Source: Desulfobacterales bacterium (lineage in GTDB: Bacteria > Desulfobacterota > Desulfobacteria > Desulfobacterales > UBA5852). Taken from it: DNA of 45,503 bases. The notes under the pieces were generated by a model. The model searched no databases. It saw only the letters and a list, made by a program, of their open reading frames with translations, and was not told the DNA's origin. The DNA lies in contig JASJBQ010000056.1 of assembly GCA_030066455.1 (NCBI GenBank), forward strand, positions 1 to 45,503, written 5' to 3'. A program made the translations under genes and the position numbers. Shown here piece by piece: positions 34,323-44,862 of the stretch (position 1 is the first letter of the stretch; each line of letters begins with the position of its first letter).

Positions 34323-34598
34323 TTAGGACTGTTTTTTAACCACGGACCGTTCCCGGAAAAACTGAGCACCGCACTCGGTACACTGCCAGGTCGGTTCTTC
34401 GAAGGATCCCGCTGCGCATCCCATCTGGATGTCGCCATTGTCGAGTTCACGCTCCATTTCGGGGATATAAACAGGCATTCCGCCGAGCATGATGGCGATG
34501 CGATGCGATCCACACCAGGGGCATACTGAGGGTTTGTTTTCGGATTTCAAGGCAAGTTCTCTTGCAGATGCGTTGTCACTGATGGAGGCTCGATACAT
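34323..34598 (-). CDS. Small zinc-ribbon protein
   Basis: A 91-residue protein with two CxxC knuckles, CPWCGSHRIAIMLGG (near residue 26) and WQCTECGAQFF (near residue 72). Between them lie a proline/glutamate segment (GMPVYIPEMERELDNGDIQMG) and a third Cys (GCAAGS). This arrangement is recurrent in uncharacterised bacterial zinc-ribbon proteins. It likely binds one Zn2+ and acts in the cytosol; a partner is not known. The ATG follows GGAAAG about ten bases upstream. It stands alone. Confidence 0.72.
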   Translation of the reverse strand: MYRASISDNASARELALKSENKPSVCPWCGSHRIAIMLGGMPVYIPEMERELDNGDIQMGCAAGSFEEPTWQCTECGAQFFRERSVVKKQS

Positions 34599-34975
34599 TT
34601 AGTGCGTTCTTTCCGATGGCTTGACGCTTCTCCTCTGGCTGATCGTCGGGGATTCGTTGACGGTTTCCCTTCATTGCATAAAGCACTGTACGTGCCAAAG
34701 TCGGACCGATGGTCTGTTTATCCGCCTCATGTTCGCGTTATGCTTGTATAAACAAGCTGTTAGGGTCCCGGTTCTTGGTTGGGTGGGATGATTGAGCGGG
34801 TGGGAAATGTCAATCAGGTGGACAGACAGTGACTGAAACTGTCTATTTTTTGGACGCGTTCGAGGCGGCACCGCCCGAATGGTTCAACCCGCTCAAAAGG
34901 TAGTGGTACCTTTTACCCAATGCCCGCTATAGACGATGGTAATGCGGCGGCAGGCGATTGGTTTCCGGCACGGCA
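34599..34975. other. Intergenic region between the zinc-ribbon and thioesterase genes
   Basis: About 375 bases without a convincing gene. A 66-codon minus-strand frame (34671-34871) has no ribosome site or recognisable sequence. GCTTGT/ACAAGC at 34742-34757 is a small hairpin without a T-run. The segment is somewhat richer in A and T than its surroundings. Confidence 0.45.
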
Positions 34976-35461
34976 TCAGGCGATGACGTACGCTCCCGTG
35001 CCAACGGCAATCAACTGGTCCTGATCGTTTTTAAATTCAATGCGGGTCACTGCGACGCGATGGCCTGTCCGCAGCACATGACCGGTCGATTCAAACCGGC
35101 TTCCCAAACCCGGGCGCAGGTAATCAACCCGCAGGTCGATCGTGCCGAGCTTTCCGAAACGCTCGATTTTTTCATCCAGCGGGCAGGCTTCATTGTTTCG
35201 ATGCAGGCTCAGAAAGGCGGCCAGCCCACCGGTGACGTCGATAACCGCCGAGATGACGCCGCCGTGCAGGGAGCCACGCATGTAGTTTCCCACCAATTCC
35301 TCCCGCATCCTTAGGCCTAAGCGCGGGGTTCCGTGTTCGAGCCCCAGGACTTCGATGCCCAGAACCCGGTTGAAAGGCAGCCTGTTTTCGAAGATGTCCT
35401 TGATCGTCGATCGCCAGTCTTGCTCGGGCGTGGCTGGGGGCATGTCGGCTGAGGGGGGCAT
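34976..35461 (-). CDS. PaaI-type hotdog-fold thioesterase
   Basis: A 161-residue acyl-CoA thioesterase-like protein. The hotdog helix carries GSLHGGVISAVIDVTGGLAA (residues about 83-102), with the HGG and catalytic-Asp pattern of the PaaI/4HBT group. A later strand pair, TIDLRVDYLRPGLGSRFESTG, completes the fold. Relatives hydrolyse aromatic or medium-chain acyl-CoA in the cytosol; the substrate here is not evident. GGAAAGG seven bases before the ATG supports the start at 35461. It reads in the same direction as the DJ-1/PfpI gene upstream, about 100 bases away. Confidence 0.87.
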   Translation of the reverse strand: MPPSADMPPATPEQDWRSTIKDIFENRLPFNRVLGIEVLGLEHGTPRLGLRMREELVGNYMRGSLHGGVISAVIDVTGGLAAFLSLHRNNEACPLDEKIERFGKLGTIDLRVDYLRPGLGSRFESTGHVLRTGHRVAVTRIEFKNDQDQLIAVGTGAYVIA

Positions 35462-35563
35462 AAACGGCCTTTCCGCGGGGTGTGCCGATGCCCTCTGCGC
35501 GGCCCCGGACTAAAAGCCAACGGTATCACCGCGCGTTTGTGGGCTATCGTCGTCTCTAAATGC

Positions 35564-36145
35564 CTAAAGCGTAATGTGCGTGCCCAGCACTTTTAGGAAA
35601 GCGGCCAGCCATTCGGGGTGCGCCGGCCAGGCCGGTGCGGTTACCAGATTGCCGTCGGTATGCGCTTGGTCCACGGCGATCTCGACATATTCACCGCCGG
35701 CGCTGGTAACGTCGGGTCCCACAGCCGGGTAGGCCGTACACCTTTTGCCTTTCACGACGCCGGCGGCGGCCAGCAACTGGGCCCCGTGGCAGATGGCGGC
35801 GATCGGTTTGCCGGCCGCACCGAAATGCTGCACCACCTTGAGCACATCGGGGTTCAGGCGGATGTATTCAGGCGCCCGGCCGCCGGGTATGACCAGGGCG
35901 TCGTAACTCTGGGCGTCAATCTCCGCAAAGCTGGCGTTGAGGGTAAAATTATGTCCGGGCTTTTCGCTGTAAGTCTGGTCGCCCTCGAAGTCGTGCACGG
36001 CCGTGCGCACGAAATCGCCCGCCTGCTTGTCAGGGCAAACGGCATGCACGGTGTGACCCACCATCTGTAAGGCCTGAAACGGCACCATGACCTCGTAGTC
36101 CTCCACAAAGTCGCCCACCAGCATCAGGATTTTTTGGGCTGCCAT
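35564..36145 (-). CDS. DJ-1/PfpI family protein
   Basis: A 193-residue cysteine-containing flavodoxin-like protein. The nucleophile-elbow motif is [15 protein letters not shown] (Cys near residue 110), and the acidic partner lies in [14 protein letters not shown] near the start. The family includes glyoxalase III, deglycase-like and chaperone activities, and this sequence alone does not choose between them. GGAGGA six bases before the ATG at 36145 fixes the start; an upstream in-frame codon at 36226 is not supported. It is divergent from the ElyC/SanA-like gene. Confidence 0.9.
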   Translation of the reverse strand: MAAQKILMLVGDFVEDYEVMVPFQALQMVGHTVHAVCPDKQAGDFVRTAVHDFEGDQTYSEKPGHNFTLNASFAEIDAQSYDALVIPGGRAPEYIRLNPDVLKVVQHFGAAGKPIAAICHGAQLLAAAGVVKGKRCTAYPAVGPDVTSAGGEYVEIAVDQAHTDGNLVTAPAWPAHPEWLAAFLKVLGTHITL

Positions 36146-36487
36146 AATTTCCTCCTCCGGGGTTCGATTGCAGTTGTTGTCGACCGCGGTGACCGGGCGC
36201 CACCGGATGATCTCCCGACCGGCCATCCGGTTGAAGGGTGAATCTCCGTCGGTATCGATTTAGAGGACCCTGTTACGCTCCGCGCTGTTTGCCAGCCCCA
36301 CCGGGTAGACGCGTTGCGGTCTTGAACAAGACGGCGGCGGCCAGGAGCGGGTGGCTAGGGCCAAGCAGCTGTTCCCGGGCAGAGCGGGATTGGGTCTTGC
36401 TGTTAGCATTGGGCCCGCATAAAATCAAGGTCATCGATCGGCTTCTATGGAAGCGCGGCGCTCACGATCGCAACCGTCGGAGGAATG
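36146..36487. other. Divergent intergenic region
   Basis: About 340 bases between the divergent DJ-1/PfpI and ElyC-like genes. It must carry both promoters, but I see no strong sigma-70 match, no terminator and no gene. Confidence 0.4.
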
Positions 36488-37258
36488 ATGTTCACCTTAC
36501 AGAAACTCGTTAAACCCTTTCTCTGGCCGCCCGGCATTTTCATCCTTCTACTGCTGGGAGGCGGCATAGGCTATTGGGCCCGGCGGCGCATAGGATCGGC
36601 CCTGGCCTGCCTGGTCATCGCTTTGGTCTTTTGGGTCACGGCCGTATCGCCGATGGCCGATTTGCTTCTGCGCCCCCTCGAACGCCGCTATGATCGGACC
36701 CTGCCAACTGCAGGTGACGTGATTGTCATGCTGGGCGCCGCGATTCACGCCGGTGCACGCGACATGGACGGCACCGGAGCCCCCAGTGCCGAGGCCTGTG
36801 AGCGCCTCCTGGCAACGGCGCGCCTTCATCGCCGCACCGGTTTGCCGATTATTCTCGCGGGTGGACGCGTGTATCACCATCAGTCGATGATGGGTCCCGT
36901 CTATCGCCGCTTTCTGGTGGATTTGGGTATTCCGCCGGACCGGATCATCCTGGAGGACAGAAGCCGCAATACCTACGAAAATGCCCGCTTCAGCTGGGAG
37001 CTGTGCCGCCGCCGGGGCTTTCGGCGCCCTCTGGTGGTGACCCATGCGGTGCATATGCCGCGGGCCATGTTCTGCTTCCGGAAACTGGGTATACCCGCCC
37101 GCCCGGTACCCTGCGGGTTTCGCACCTGGGAGGGGAAGGAATACCATTGGCCGGATTTTTTACCGCGAAGCTTCGATGGTGTCGCTGCGGCCCTGCATGA
37201 ATATTGGGGGCTCTGGGCTTACCGCTGGCAGTACGGGGACGTCGATTCCCAGCAATGA
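36488..37258 (+). CDS. YdcF/ElyC/SanA-family (DUF218) membrane protein
   Basis: A 256-residue inner-membrane protein. Two hydrophobic helices (residues about 12-30 and 37-58) are followed by a DUF218 domain with VIVMLGAAIHAG, PIILAGGRV, IILEDRSRNTYENA and VVTHAVHMPRAMFCFRKLG, all diagnostic. ElyC and SanA affect peptidoglycan and envelope integrity, but the reaction is unknown. Two adjacent ATG codons exist (36485 and 36488). The second is chosen because GGAGG ends only one base before the first. It is convergent with the SHMT-like gene. Confidence 0.88.
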   Translation: MFTLQKLVKPFLWPPGIFILLLLGGGIGYWARRRIGSALACLVIALVFWVTAVSPMADLLLRPLERRYDRTLPTAGDVIVMLGAAIHAGARDMDGTGAPSAEACERLLATARLHRRTGLPIILAGGRVYHHQSMMGPVYRRFLVDLGIPPDRIILEDRSRNTYENARFSWELCRRRGFRRPLVVTHAVHMPRAMFCFRKLGIPARPVPCGFRTWEGKEYHWPDFLPRSFDGVAAALHEYWGLWAYRWQYGDVDSQQ

Positions 37259-37305
37259 CCAGCGAGGGGCCATTCACATGAGCGCTGGACAGGGCGCCTC
37301 CGTTT

Positions 37306-38541
37306 TCAAGCAGGCAGCGCAAAGCGCCGGCACAACCCGGACACCTCTTCCCGGATTGACCGGTGCAATGCGGGATCCCCGGGATGCTGAAGCAGCTGGT
37401 CGATCCAGCCGGCGATCCGATCGACTTCCTCCGGGCCCATGCCGCGGGCCGAAATGGCCGCCGTTCCCAGACGCAGGCCGCCAGACCGATCCGGGGGGGC
37501 GTCTTCGAAGGGGACGGGGTTGCGATTGGCGAACAAACCGGCGGCCGCCAATGTCTTTTCCGCCTGATCGCCGCTGATGCCGCGGGGACGCAGGTCGATC
37601 AGGACCAGGTGATTATCGGTTCCTCCGGACACGAGCCGGTACCCGCGTTTTTCCAGGTCCCGGGCCAACCGTCGGGCGTTGACGACCGTTTCCTCCTGGC
37701 GCCTGCGGAATTCCGGTTGAGCGGCCAGCTTGAAGCACACGGCCTTGGCGGCGATCATGTTGAGGGCCGGCGTCCCCTGGCAGCCGGGAAAAACGCTCCG
37801 GTCAATGGCGCGCCCGAGTTCGTCACGGCAGAGGATCACCCCGCCGCGGCTGCCCCCCAGGGTTTTGTAGGTCGTGAAGGTAACATAGTCGGCGTGCGGC
37901 GCCGGGCTGGGAATCACCTTTGCAGCCACCAGGCCGGCGATGTGGGCCATATCCACCATGAACCGGGCGGATACCCCGGCGGCGATGTCGGCCAGGCGCG
38001 CATAATCGATCAGTCGGGGATAGGCGCTGGCACCAGCCACCAGCATCTGCGGACGGATGCGGTGCGCCGTTTCCTCGACCGCCGCATAATCGATGACCTC
38101 GGTTTCCGGATCCAGCCCGTAGTGTGCGAACTGAAAGCAGCGGCTGGTCGCCGATGCGGTGGCGCCATGGGACAGGTGACCGCCGTGGGAGAGACGCATC
38201 GCCAGGATACGATCTCCAGGCTCGAGCGCGGCGAAATAAACCGCCCAGTTGGCAGCCACCCCGCTATGGGGTTGAACGTTGGCATGCTCGGCGCCGAAGA
38301 GTGCGCAGCAACGCTTGATGGCCAGATCTTCGAGGGCGTCCGCGTGGGTGCAGCCGGCATGGTAGCGGGCCGTCGGATAGCCCTCGGCCGCTTTGACGGC
38401 AAAGACCGATCCCAGCGCTTCGAGAATCGCCGGCGAGGGGTGGTTCTCCGCTGCGATCAGGTCGATCGTGTCGGCCAAGCGCTGTTCTTCTTTACGGATC
38501 AGAACGTCGATTTCAGGGTCACGGGTTGACAACGACGGCAT
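37306..38541 (-). CDS. Serine hydroxymethyltransferase family enzyme, divergent
   Basis: A 411-residue PLP enzyme with the whole SHMT fold. In the main family it converts serine and tetrahydrofolate to glycine and methylene-THF. Kept residues include the PLP Lys226 (TTYKTLGGSRGG), Asp197 (VDMAHIAG), His122 (SHGGHLSHG), Glu53, Tyr60 and the substrate Arg in GLRLGTAA. Against E. coli GlyA, three active-site positions differ: Tyr55 is Ala51, Tyr65 is His61 and His228 is Tyr225. That points to a paralogue, perhaps with another aldol substrate. GGAGG lies close upstream of the ATG. No folate gene is adjacent. Confidence 0.85.
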   Translation of the reverse strand: MPSLSTRDPEIDVLIRKEEQRLADTIDLIAAENHPSPAILEALGSVFAVKAAEGYPTARYHAGCTHADALEDLAIKRCCALFGAEHANVQPHSGVAANWAVYFAALEPGDRILAMRLSHGGHLSHGATASATSRCFQFAHYGLDPETEVIDYAAVEETAHRIRPQMLVAGASAYPRLIDYARLADIAAGVSARFMVDMAHIAGLVAAKVIPSPAPHADYVTFTTYKTLGGSRGGVILCRDELGRAIDRSVFPGCQGTPALNMIAAKAVCFKLAAQPEFRRRQEETVVNARRLARDLEKRGYRLVSGGTDNHLVLIDLRPRGISGDQAEKTLAAAGLFANRNPVPFEDAPPDRSGGLRLGTAAISARGMGPEEVDRIAGWIDQLLQHPGDPALHRSIREEVSGLCRRFALPA

Positions 38542-38582
38542 GCCGGCCTCCGAAGGTTCGGTTTGAATGCGGGTTCATGTGC

Positions 38583-38610
38583 TTGACTTGTTGTTTTCAT
38601 CCATTGTAAT
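38583..38610 (+). promoter_or_regulatory. Promoter of hisB
   Basis: TTGACT (38583-38588), 16 bases, then TGTAAT (38605-38610) in a locally AT-rich stretch, about 55 bases before the hisB ATG. Confidence 0.6.
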
Positions 38611-38667
38611 AATTCCAATTTTTATAGCAAATAATCAGGACGGCGTCGAAATTAGAGACCGAAGGAC

Positions 38668-39261
38668 ATGGAAATGAAACGCACGGCCGAACTTCAACGC
38701 AACACCCAAGAGACACGCATCACCGCCCGCCTGGACCTCGACGGACGGGGGGATACCGACATTCGCACCGGCATCGGTTTTCTCGATCATATGCTGACGC
38801 TCATGGGCGCGCACGGCTTTCTGGATATCGAATTGGCGGCTGAGGGCGATATCGAAGTGGATTATCATCACACGGTCGAGGATGTGGGGCTGGTCATGGG
38901 CGAAATGCTCAACGAGGCCTTGGCTTCGCGCCAGGGGATTCGGCGTTTCGGGCATGCTGTCACGCCGATGGACGACGCCCTGGCGGCCGTGACCGTCGAT
39001 CTTTCCAAGCGGCCGTATCTGGTTTTCAACCTACCGCCGGCGGTTCCGCCGGCCGGAACCTTCGACCCCCGGTTGGCCAAGGAATTCTGCCGAGCCCTGG
39101 CCACGCGCGGCGGGCTGAACCTGCATATCAATGTCAGCTACGGCGAAGATCCCCACCATATCCTGGAGGCGGTCTTCAAAGCGATGGGGCGTGCCCTGTC
39201 CCAGGCCGTGGCGCGCGACGAACGCATCGAGGGGGTGCGTTCCACCAAGGGAACGATTTAA
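38668..39261 (+). CDS. hisB: Imidazoleglycerol-phosphate dehydratase
   Basis: A 197-residue monofunctional HisB, step six of histidine synthesis. The duplicated metal-binding motifs are present: GFLDHMLTLMGAHG, DYHHTVEDVGLVMG and later EDPHHILEAVFKAMGRA. GAAGGA lies just before the ATG at 38668; a second ATG two codons later is equally possible. It begins a two-gene his unit with hisA. hisH, often placed between them, is missing. Confidence 0.97.
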   Translation: MEMKRTAELQRNTQETRITARLDLDGRGDTDIRTGIGFLDHMLTLMGAHGFLDIELAAEGDIEVDYHHTVEDVGLVMGEMLNEALASRQGIRRFGHAVTPMDDALAAVTVDLSKRPYLVFNLPPAVPPAGTFDPRLAKEFCRALATRGGLNLHINVSYGEDPHHILEAVFKAMGRALSQAVARDERIEGVRSTKGTI

Positions 39262-39408
39262 GACCGCCCGCCATTTGTCGTGACGCCCATCCCGGTCTAA
39301 GGCCTGGGAGCGGCCGTGATCTTGTCGACACAATCCCTGCGAGCCGTATCGGCCCTGGCGGTGTGGACGCGTCGGCGCGCATCTGGATCTGCAAGGAGAA
39401 AAAGCGAA

Positions 39409-40155
39409 ATGCAAGTCATTCCGGCCATCGATATCAAGGGGGGGCGCTGTGTGCGTCTCGAGCAGGGGCGCATGGATCGCGAGACCGTCTTTTCCGACGA
39501 CCCGGCGGCCATGGCCCGCCAGTGGGCCGCCCAGGGGGCGGCTCTGATTCATCTCGTCGATCTGGACGGAGCGGTGGCCAAGACGCCCCGCAACAAGGAA
39601 ACGATCGCCGCCATCGTTGCGGCGGTGGATGTTCCCCTGCAATTGGGGGGCGGGATACGCGATCTGGAGACCATCGAGATGTATGTCGCGCTTGGGGTTG
39701 CGCGCATCGTGATCGGTACCGAAGCGATCCGTCATCCGGCGCTGCTCGAGGCCGCCGGCCGCCGTTTTCCCGGTCGCATGGTGGTGGGGATCGATGCCCG
39801 CAACGGCCTCGTGGCCATCGAGGGCTGGACTGAAACCACCGAAACAACGGCGATCGATCTGGCCCGGCGCTTCGAGGACTGCGGTCTGGCGGCCATCAAT
39901 TTTACCGATATTCACCGCGACGGCATGCAGACCGGCCCCAACATCGCGGCGACGCGCCAGCTTGCCCGTGGCGTGACGATTCCCGTCGTGGCTTCGGGGG
40001 GGGTGTCCACCCTGGACGATATCCGCAACCTAAAGCCCCTCGAGGCCGATGGCGTCACGGGCGTGATTACCGGCAAGGCCCTCTACAGCGGTTCGCTCGA
40101 TTTAAGGGCGGCCCTGAAGGTCGCCGGCGATCAGAACGTATCGCCCCCTACCTGA
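39409..40155 (+). CDS. hisA: Phosphoribosylformimino-5-aminoimidazole carboxamide ribotide isomerase
   Basis: A 248-residue (beta/alpha)8 isomerase of histidine synthesis. It begins [18 protein letters not shown], where the first catalytic Asp and the phosphate-binding region are seen. [11 protein letters not shown] and [16 protein letters not shown] follow, and [12 protein letters not shown] closes the barrel. The ATG at 39409 follows AAGGAG at ten bases; an open frame from 39316 lacks family similarity. The unit is probably cotranscribed with hisB (147 bases apart). Confidence 0.96.
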   Translation: MQVIPAIDIKGGRCVRLEQGRMDRETVFSDDPAAMARQWAAQGAALIHLVDLDGAVAKTPRNKETIAAIVAAVDVPLQLGGGIRDLETIEMYVALGVARIVIGTEAIRHPALLEAAGRRFPGRMVVGIDARNGLVAIEGWTETTETTAIDLARRFEDCGLAAINFTDIHRDGMQTGPNIAATRQLARGVTIPVVASGGVSTLDDIRNLKPLEADGVTGVITGKALYSGSLDLRAALKVAGDQNVSPPT

Positions 40156-40163
40156 CATTTTGC

Positions 40164-40192
40164 TTGACCTCCCGCACCGGTTGCTATATCAA
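40164..40192 (+). promoter_or_regulatory. Candidate promoter of dnaG-rpoD
   Basis: TTGACC (40164-40169), 17 bases, then TATCAA (40187-40192). An overlapping TATATC sits at 15-base spacing. The leader to the dnaG TTG would be about 140 bases. Confidence 0.5.
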
Positions 40193-40338
40193 AAACGGTT
40201 TAACGACGGTCAAAATCCTCCTCAGGGAACCATCGTGATCTATTTGCCGACGAGAGGATACGTTTTAAACTGCATCCCATCTATCATCCCGCGGCCGTTT
40301 CCCGTCCATTGACGCCAACCGGAGGGAGGATCCGCTAA

Positions 40339-42156
40339 TTGGCACCCTTTATTCCCGAAGACAAGATTACGGAGATCCGCAACACCTGCAACATGGTGGA
40401 CATTATCGGGGAATCGGTGGTGCTGAAGAAAGCGGGACAGAATTTTGTGGGCCTGTGCCCCTTCCACGCCGAAAAAACGCCCTCCTTCACGGTCAGTCCC
40501 CATAAGCAGATGTTCTATTGCTTCGGCTGCGGCGAGGGCGGCAATGTGTTCAGCTTTTTGATGAAGCACCAGGGACTGAGTTTTCCGGAAGCGGTCAAAC
40601 AACTGGCCGAGCGCTATGGAATCCAGCTGCCCCGCCGTGAAATGTCGCCCGAGCAGAAAAAGCGCCTGAGCGAACGGGACCGGATGTTCCAGCTGAATCG
40701 ATTGGCCCTTGATTTTTATTGTCACGTCCTGAGGAAGGATGAAATCGGCGATATCGCCAGGGATTATTTGAAAAAAAGGGGTTTCTCGGCCGATGTGGCC
40801 GCGGCGTTCAATCTCGGCTACGCACCACCCGGTTGGGATCATCTTGTGGGTTATCTAAAGCACAAGCGGGTGCCCCTGCCGCTGGCCGAGCGGGTGGGGC
40901 TCGTGGTGCGCCGCCAGAGCGGAAGCGGCCATTATGATCGATTCCGGGGGCGAATCGTATTCCCCATCTGCGATTCCGGCGGGCGAATCATTGCCTTCGG
41001 CGGCAGGGTCTTGAACGACGACCTGCCGAAATACCTCAATTCGCCGGAGTCGGAAATCTACAGCAAGAGCCGGTCTCTCTATGGTCTGGATGTGGCCCGG
41101 CACCATTGCAGACGCAGCGAAGAGGTTTATATTGTTGAGGGTTACTTCGACGTCATCGCCCTGCACCAGCACGGCATCCGGGAAGCCGTGGCCACGCTGG
41201 GCACCTCCCTTACGCGGGAGCATGTGCACGCGGTCCAGGGGCTGATCGGTGAAAAGGGGCGCGCCTTTCTGGTCTTCGACTCGGACGAGGCCGGTATTAA
41301 GGCGGCCCGCCGCAGCGTGGCCCTGTTTGAGAAGGGTTTCGTCGATGCGCGCGTCATGGTGCTGCCGCCCGGGCACGATCCGGACAGCTTTGTATTCCAG
41401 CACGGCGCGGAAAAGATGCGGGAGCTGGCGACGGCATCCAGGGGCCTGATAAGCTTTTTGATCGATTCGGCCGTCGGCCGGCACGGACAGAGTATGGAAG
41501 GACGTATCCGGGTGCTCGACGAATTAGCCGGCCCACTGGCAGAGCTAGACGATCCCGGCAGGCGTTCGGTCTATACAAAATACCTGGCCGAGGCGGTGGA
41601 TATCGACGAGGGGGCTGTCCAGGAAAAAATCGCCAATGCGGCCGCCCGCAAGCCGCTGCGGACGGCCGTTCGCTCAGCGGTAGGCAAAGAGAATTTGCCA
41701 GCGCAGCGGCAGGCCAGTCTAAACGAGCGTCGCGGCAGCCGCATCGAGCACAAGATCGTTGCCATGATGTTGGAGTTTCCGGAGATCCTACCCGTCATTC
41801 GACAAAAGCGAGTTGTGCACTATATCGAAGACCCGCTGTTAAAGTGTATTGCAATGGAGACCTTGGGGGATAGCGTAGAATCCGCGCCCCATGATTTCAA
41901 GGAAAGGGACAAACTGCGCACGGTCGCACGGCTGAGGGTTGGTGACGAAAAGTGGGAATACAGGCGTTGTCTCGATATCATCAGCCAACTGCTAACGCCA
42001 CGAATGAGGGCCCACGCAGCCGAGCTTGATCGAAAAATCAAAGCGGCTGAGAAAGCGCAGGATCAGAATCGCCTGGTGGAGCTCCTGCGGGAGCGTAAAC
42101 AATTGACCGACATGAAGCAAAAGATGCTCACAGCCGCGGCGGGGACGAGGCTGTGA
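40339..42156 (+). CDS. dnaG: DNA primase
   Basis: A 605-residue primase that lays RNA primers at the replication fork. The CHC2 zinc domain is GLCPFHAEKTPSF with FYCFGCGEGGNVFSF (residues about 38-75). The TOPRIM domain carries EGYFDVIALHQHG and the DSDEAG metal motif (LVFDSDEAGIKAA). A helical C-terminal DnaB-binding part follows. The TTG start is supported by GGAGGA eight bases upstream. It heads a dnaG-rpoD operon; the usual rpsU is not here. Confidence 0.96.
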   Translation: MAPFIPEDKITEIRNTCNMVDIIGESVVLKKAGQNFVGLCPFHAEKTPSFTVSPHKQMFYCFGCGEGGNVFSFLMKHQGLSFPEAVKQLAERYGIQLPRREMSPEQKKRLSERDRMFQLNRLALDFYCHVLRKDEIGDIARDYLKKRGFSADVAAAFNLGYAPPGWDHLVGYLKHKRVPLPLAERVGLVVRRQSGSGHYDRFRGRIVFPICDSGGRIIAFGGRVLNDDLPKYLNSPESEIYSKSRSLYGLDVARHHCRRSEEVYIVEGYFDVIALHQHGIREAVATLGTSLTREHVHAVQGLIGEKGRAFLVFDSDEAGIKAARRSVALFEKGFVDARVMVLPPGHDPDSFVFQHGAEKMRELATASRGLISFLIDSAVGRHGQSMEGRIRVLDELAGPLAELDDPGRRSVYTKYLAEAVDIDEGAVQEKIANAAARKPLRTAVRSAVGKENLPAQRQASLNERRGSRIEHKIVAMMLEFPEILPVIRQKRVVHYIEDPLLKCIAMETLGDSVESAPHDFKERDKLRTVARLRVGDEKWEYRRCLDIISQLLTPRMRAHAAELDRKIKAAEKAQDQNRLVELLRERKQLTDMKQKMLTAAAGTRL

Positions 42157-42210
42157 TTTTTTTTCGGTGAGACCGAAAGCATGATCATCAGACTATGGAG
42201 GCAAGTTTTT

Positions 42211-44268
<2,058 letters not shown>

Positions 44269-44516
44269 AAACTGTTGGGCGCAGGTCGGCGGCGGGGGCT
44301 TTGCGACCAGCACCTTGCGCCGCGGCCCCGGTATTGGCCGTCACTTCGAGGATGCGACGGTGGTTCTTGACAAAAACGAGCGGTAAAGATAGGACAGGGC
44401 TCGCTTCAGCCCGGGATGCTGCCCCCTGCGGCGTCCCGCGGTTTTCCCGGCCGGAGCGATGTGAAGGCGAATTACCGCGGCTGCGGTTCATGCCTCACCC
44501 GAGGCGGTCTGCTTGT

Positions 44517-44589
44517 GGGCCCATAGCTCAGTTGGTAGAGCCACCGGCTCATAACCGGTAGGTCCCTGGTTCGATCCCAGGTGGGCCCA
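44517..44589 (+). tRNA. tRNA with CAU anticodon (elongator Met or Ile2), no encoded CCA
   Basis: A complete cloverleaf. The acceptor stem is GGGCCCA/TGGGCCC, the D-stem GCTC/GAGC, the anticodon stem ACCGG/CCGGT with loop CTCATAA (anticodon CAT), and the T-arm is CCTGG-TTCGATC-CCAGG. The first pair is G-C, which rules out an initiator tRNA. The discriminator A is followed by TACATT, so CCA is not encoded, unlike the other three tRNAs here. Confidence 0.92.
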
Positions 44590-44809
44590 TACATTTGTCC
44601 CCATCCAAGTCCTCGCGACCAGGCGCTTAAGGGCTTTGGCGCGGCCGTCCATCAGCGCGGCGGGTTACCGTGCGGTGCGGTAAAACGTGTTTCACAGCGA
44701 GGTTATCGGCATGCTGAACAAGGCGTCTGTAGTACGATTCGGGCCGAACGACCGGTGCTCCTTGCGAAGCCGGAGGCCTGTTAAAGCCCCCGGCCGTCAA
44801 CGTCCACCA
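44590..44809 (+). other. Structured non-coding stretch between tRNA and terminator
   Basis: No gene is seen. TTACCG/CGGTAA (near 44670-44690) and GCCGG-GGC/GCC-CCGGC (about 44769-44795) can form hairpins, and the stretch ends in a strong intrinsic terminator on the same strand. It could be a small RNA or just the 3' trailer of the tRNA transcript. Confidence 0.35.
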
Positions 44810-44840
44810 GCGTGGTTCAATTTTGAACCGCGCTTTTTTT
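44810..44840 (+). terminator. Rho-independent terminator upstream of the Nif3-like gene
   Basis: GCGTGGTTC (44810-44818) pairs with GAACCGCGC (44825-44833), with one G-U pair and a 6-base loop, followed by TTTTTTT (44834-44840). It lies only 22 bases before the next start codon. Confidence 0.88.
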
Positions 44841-44862
44841 ATCCGCTTTACGGAGAGCGGGC

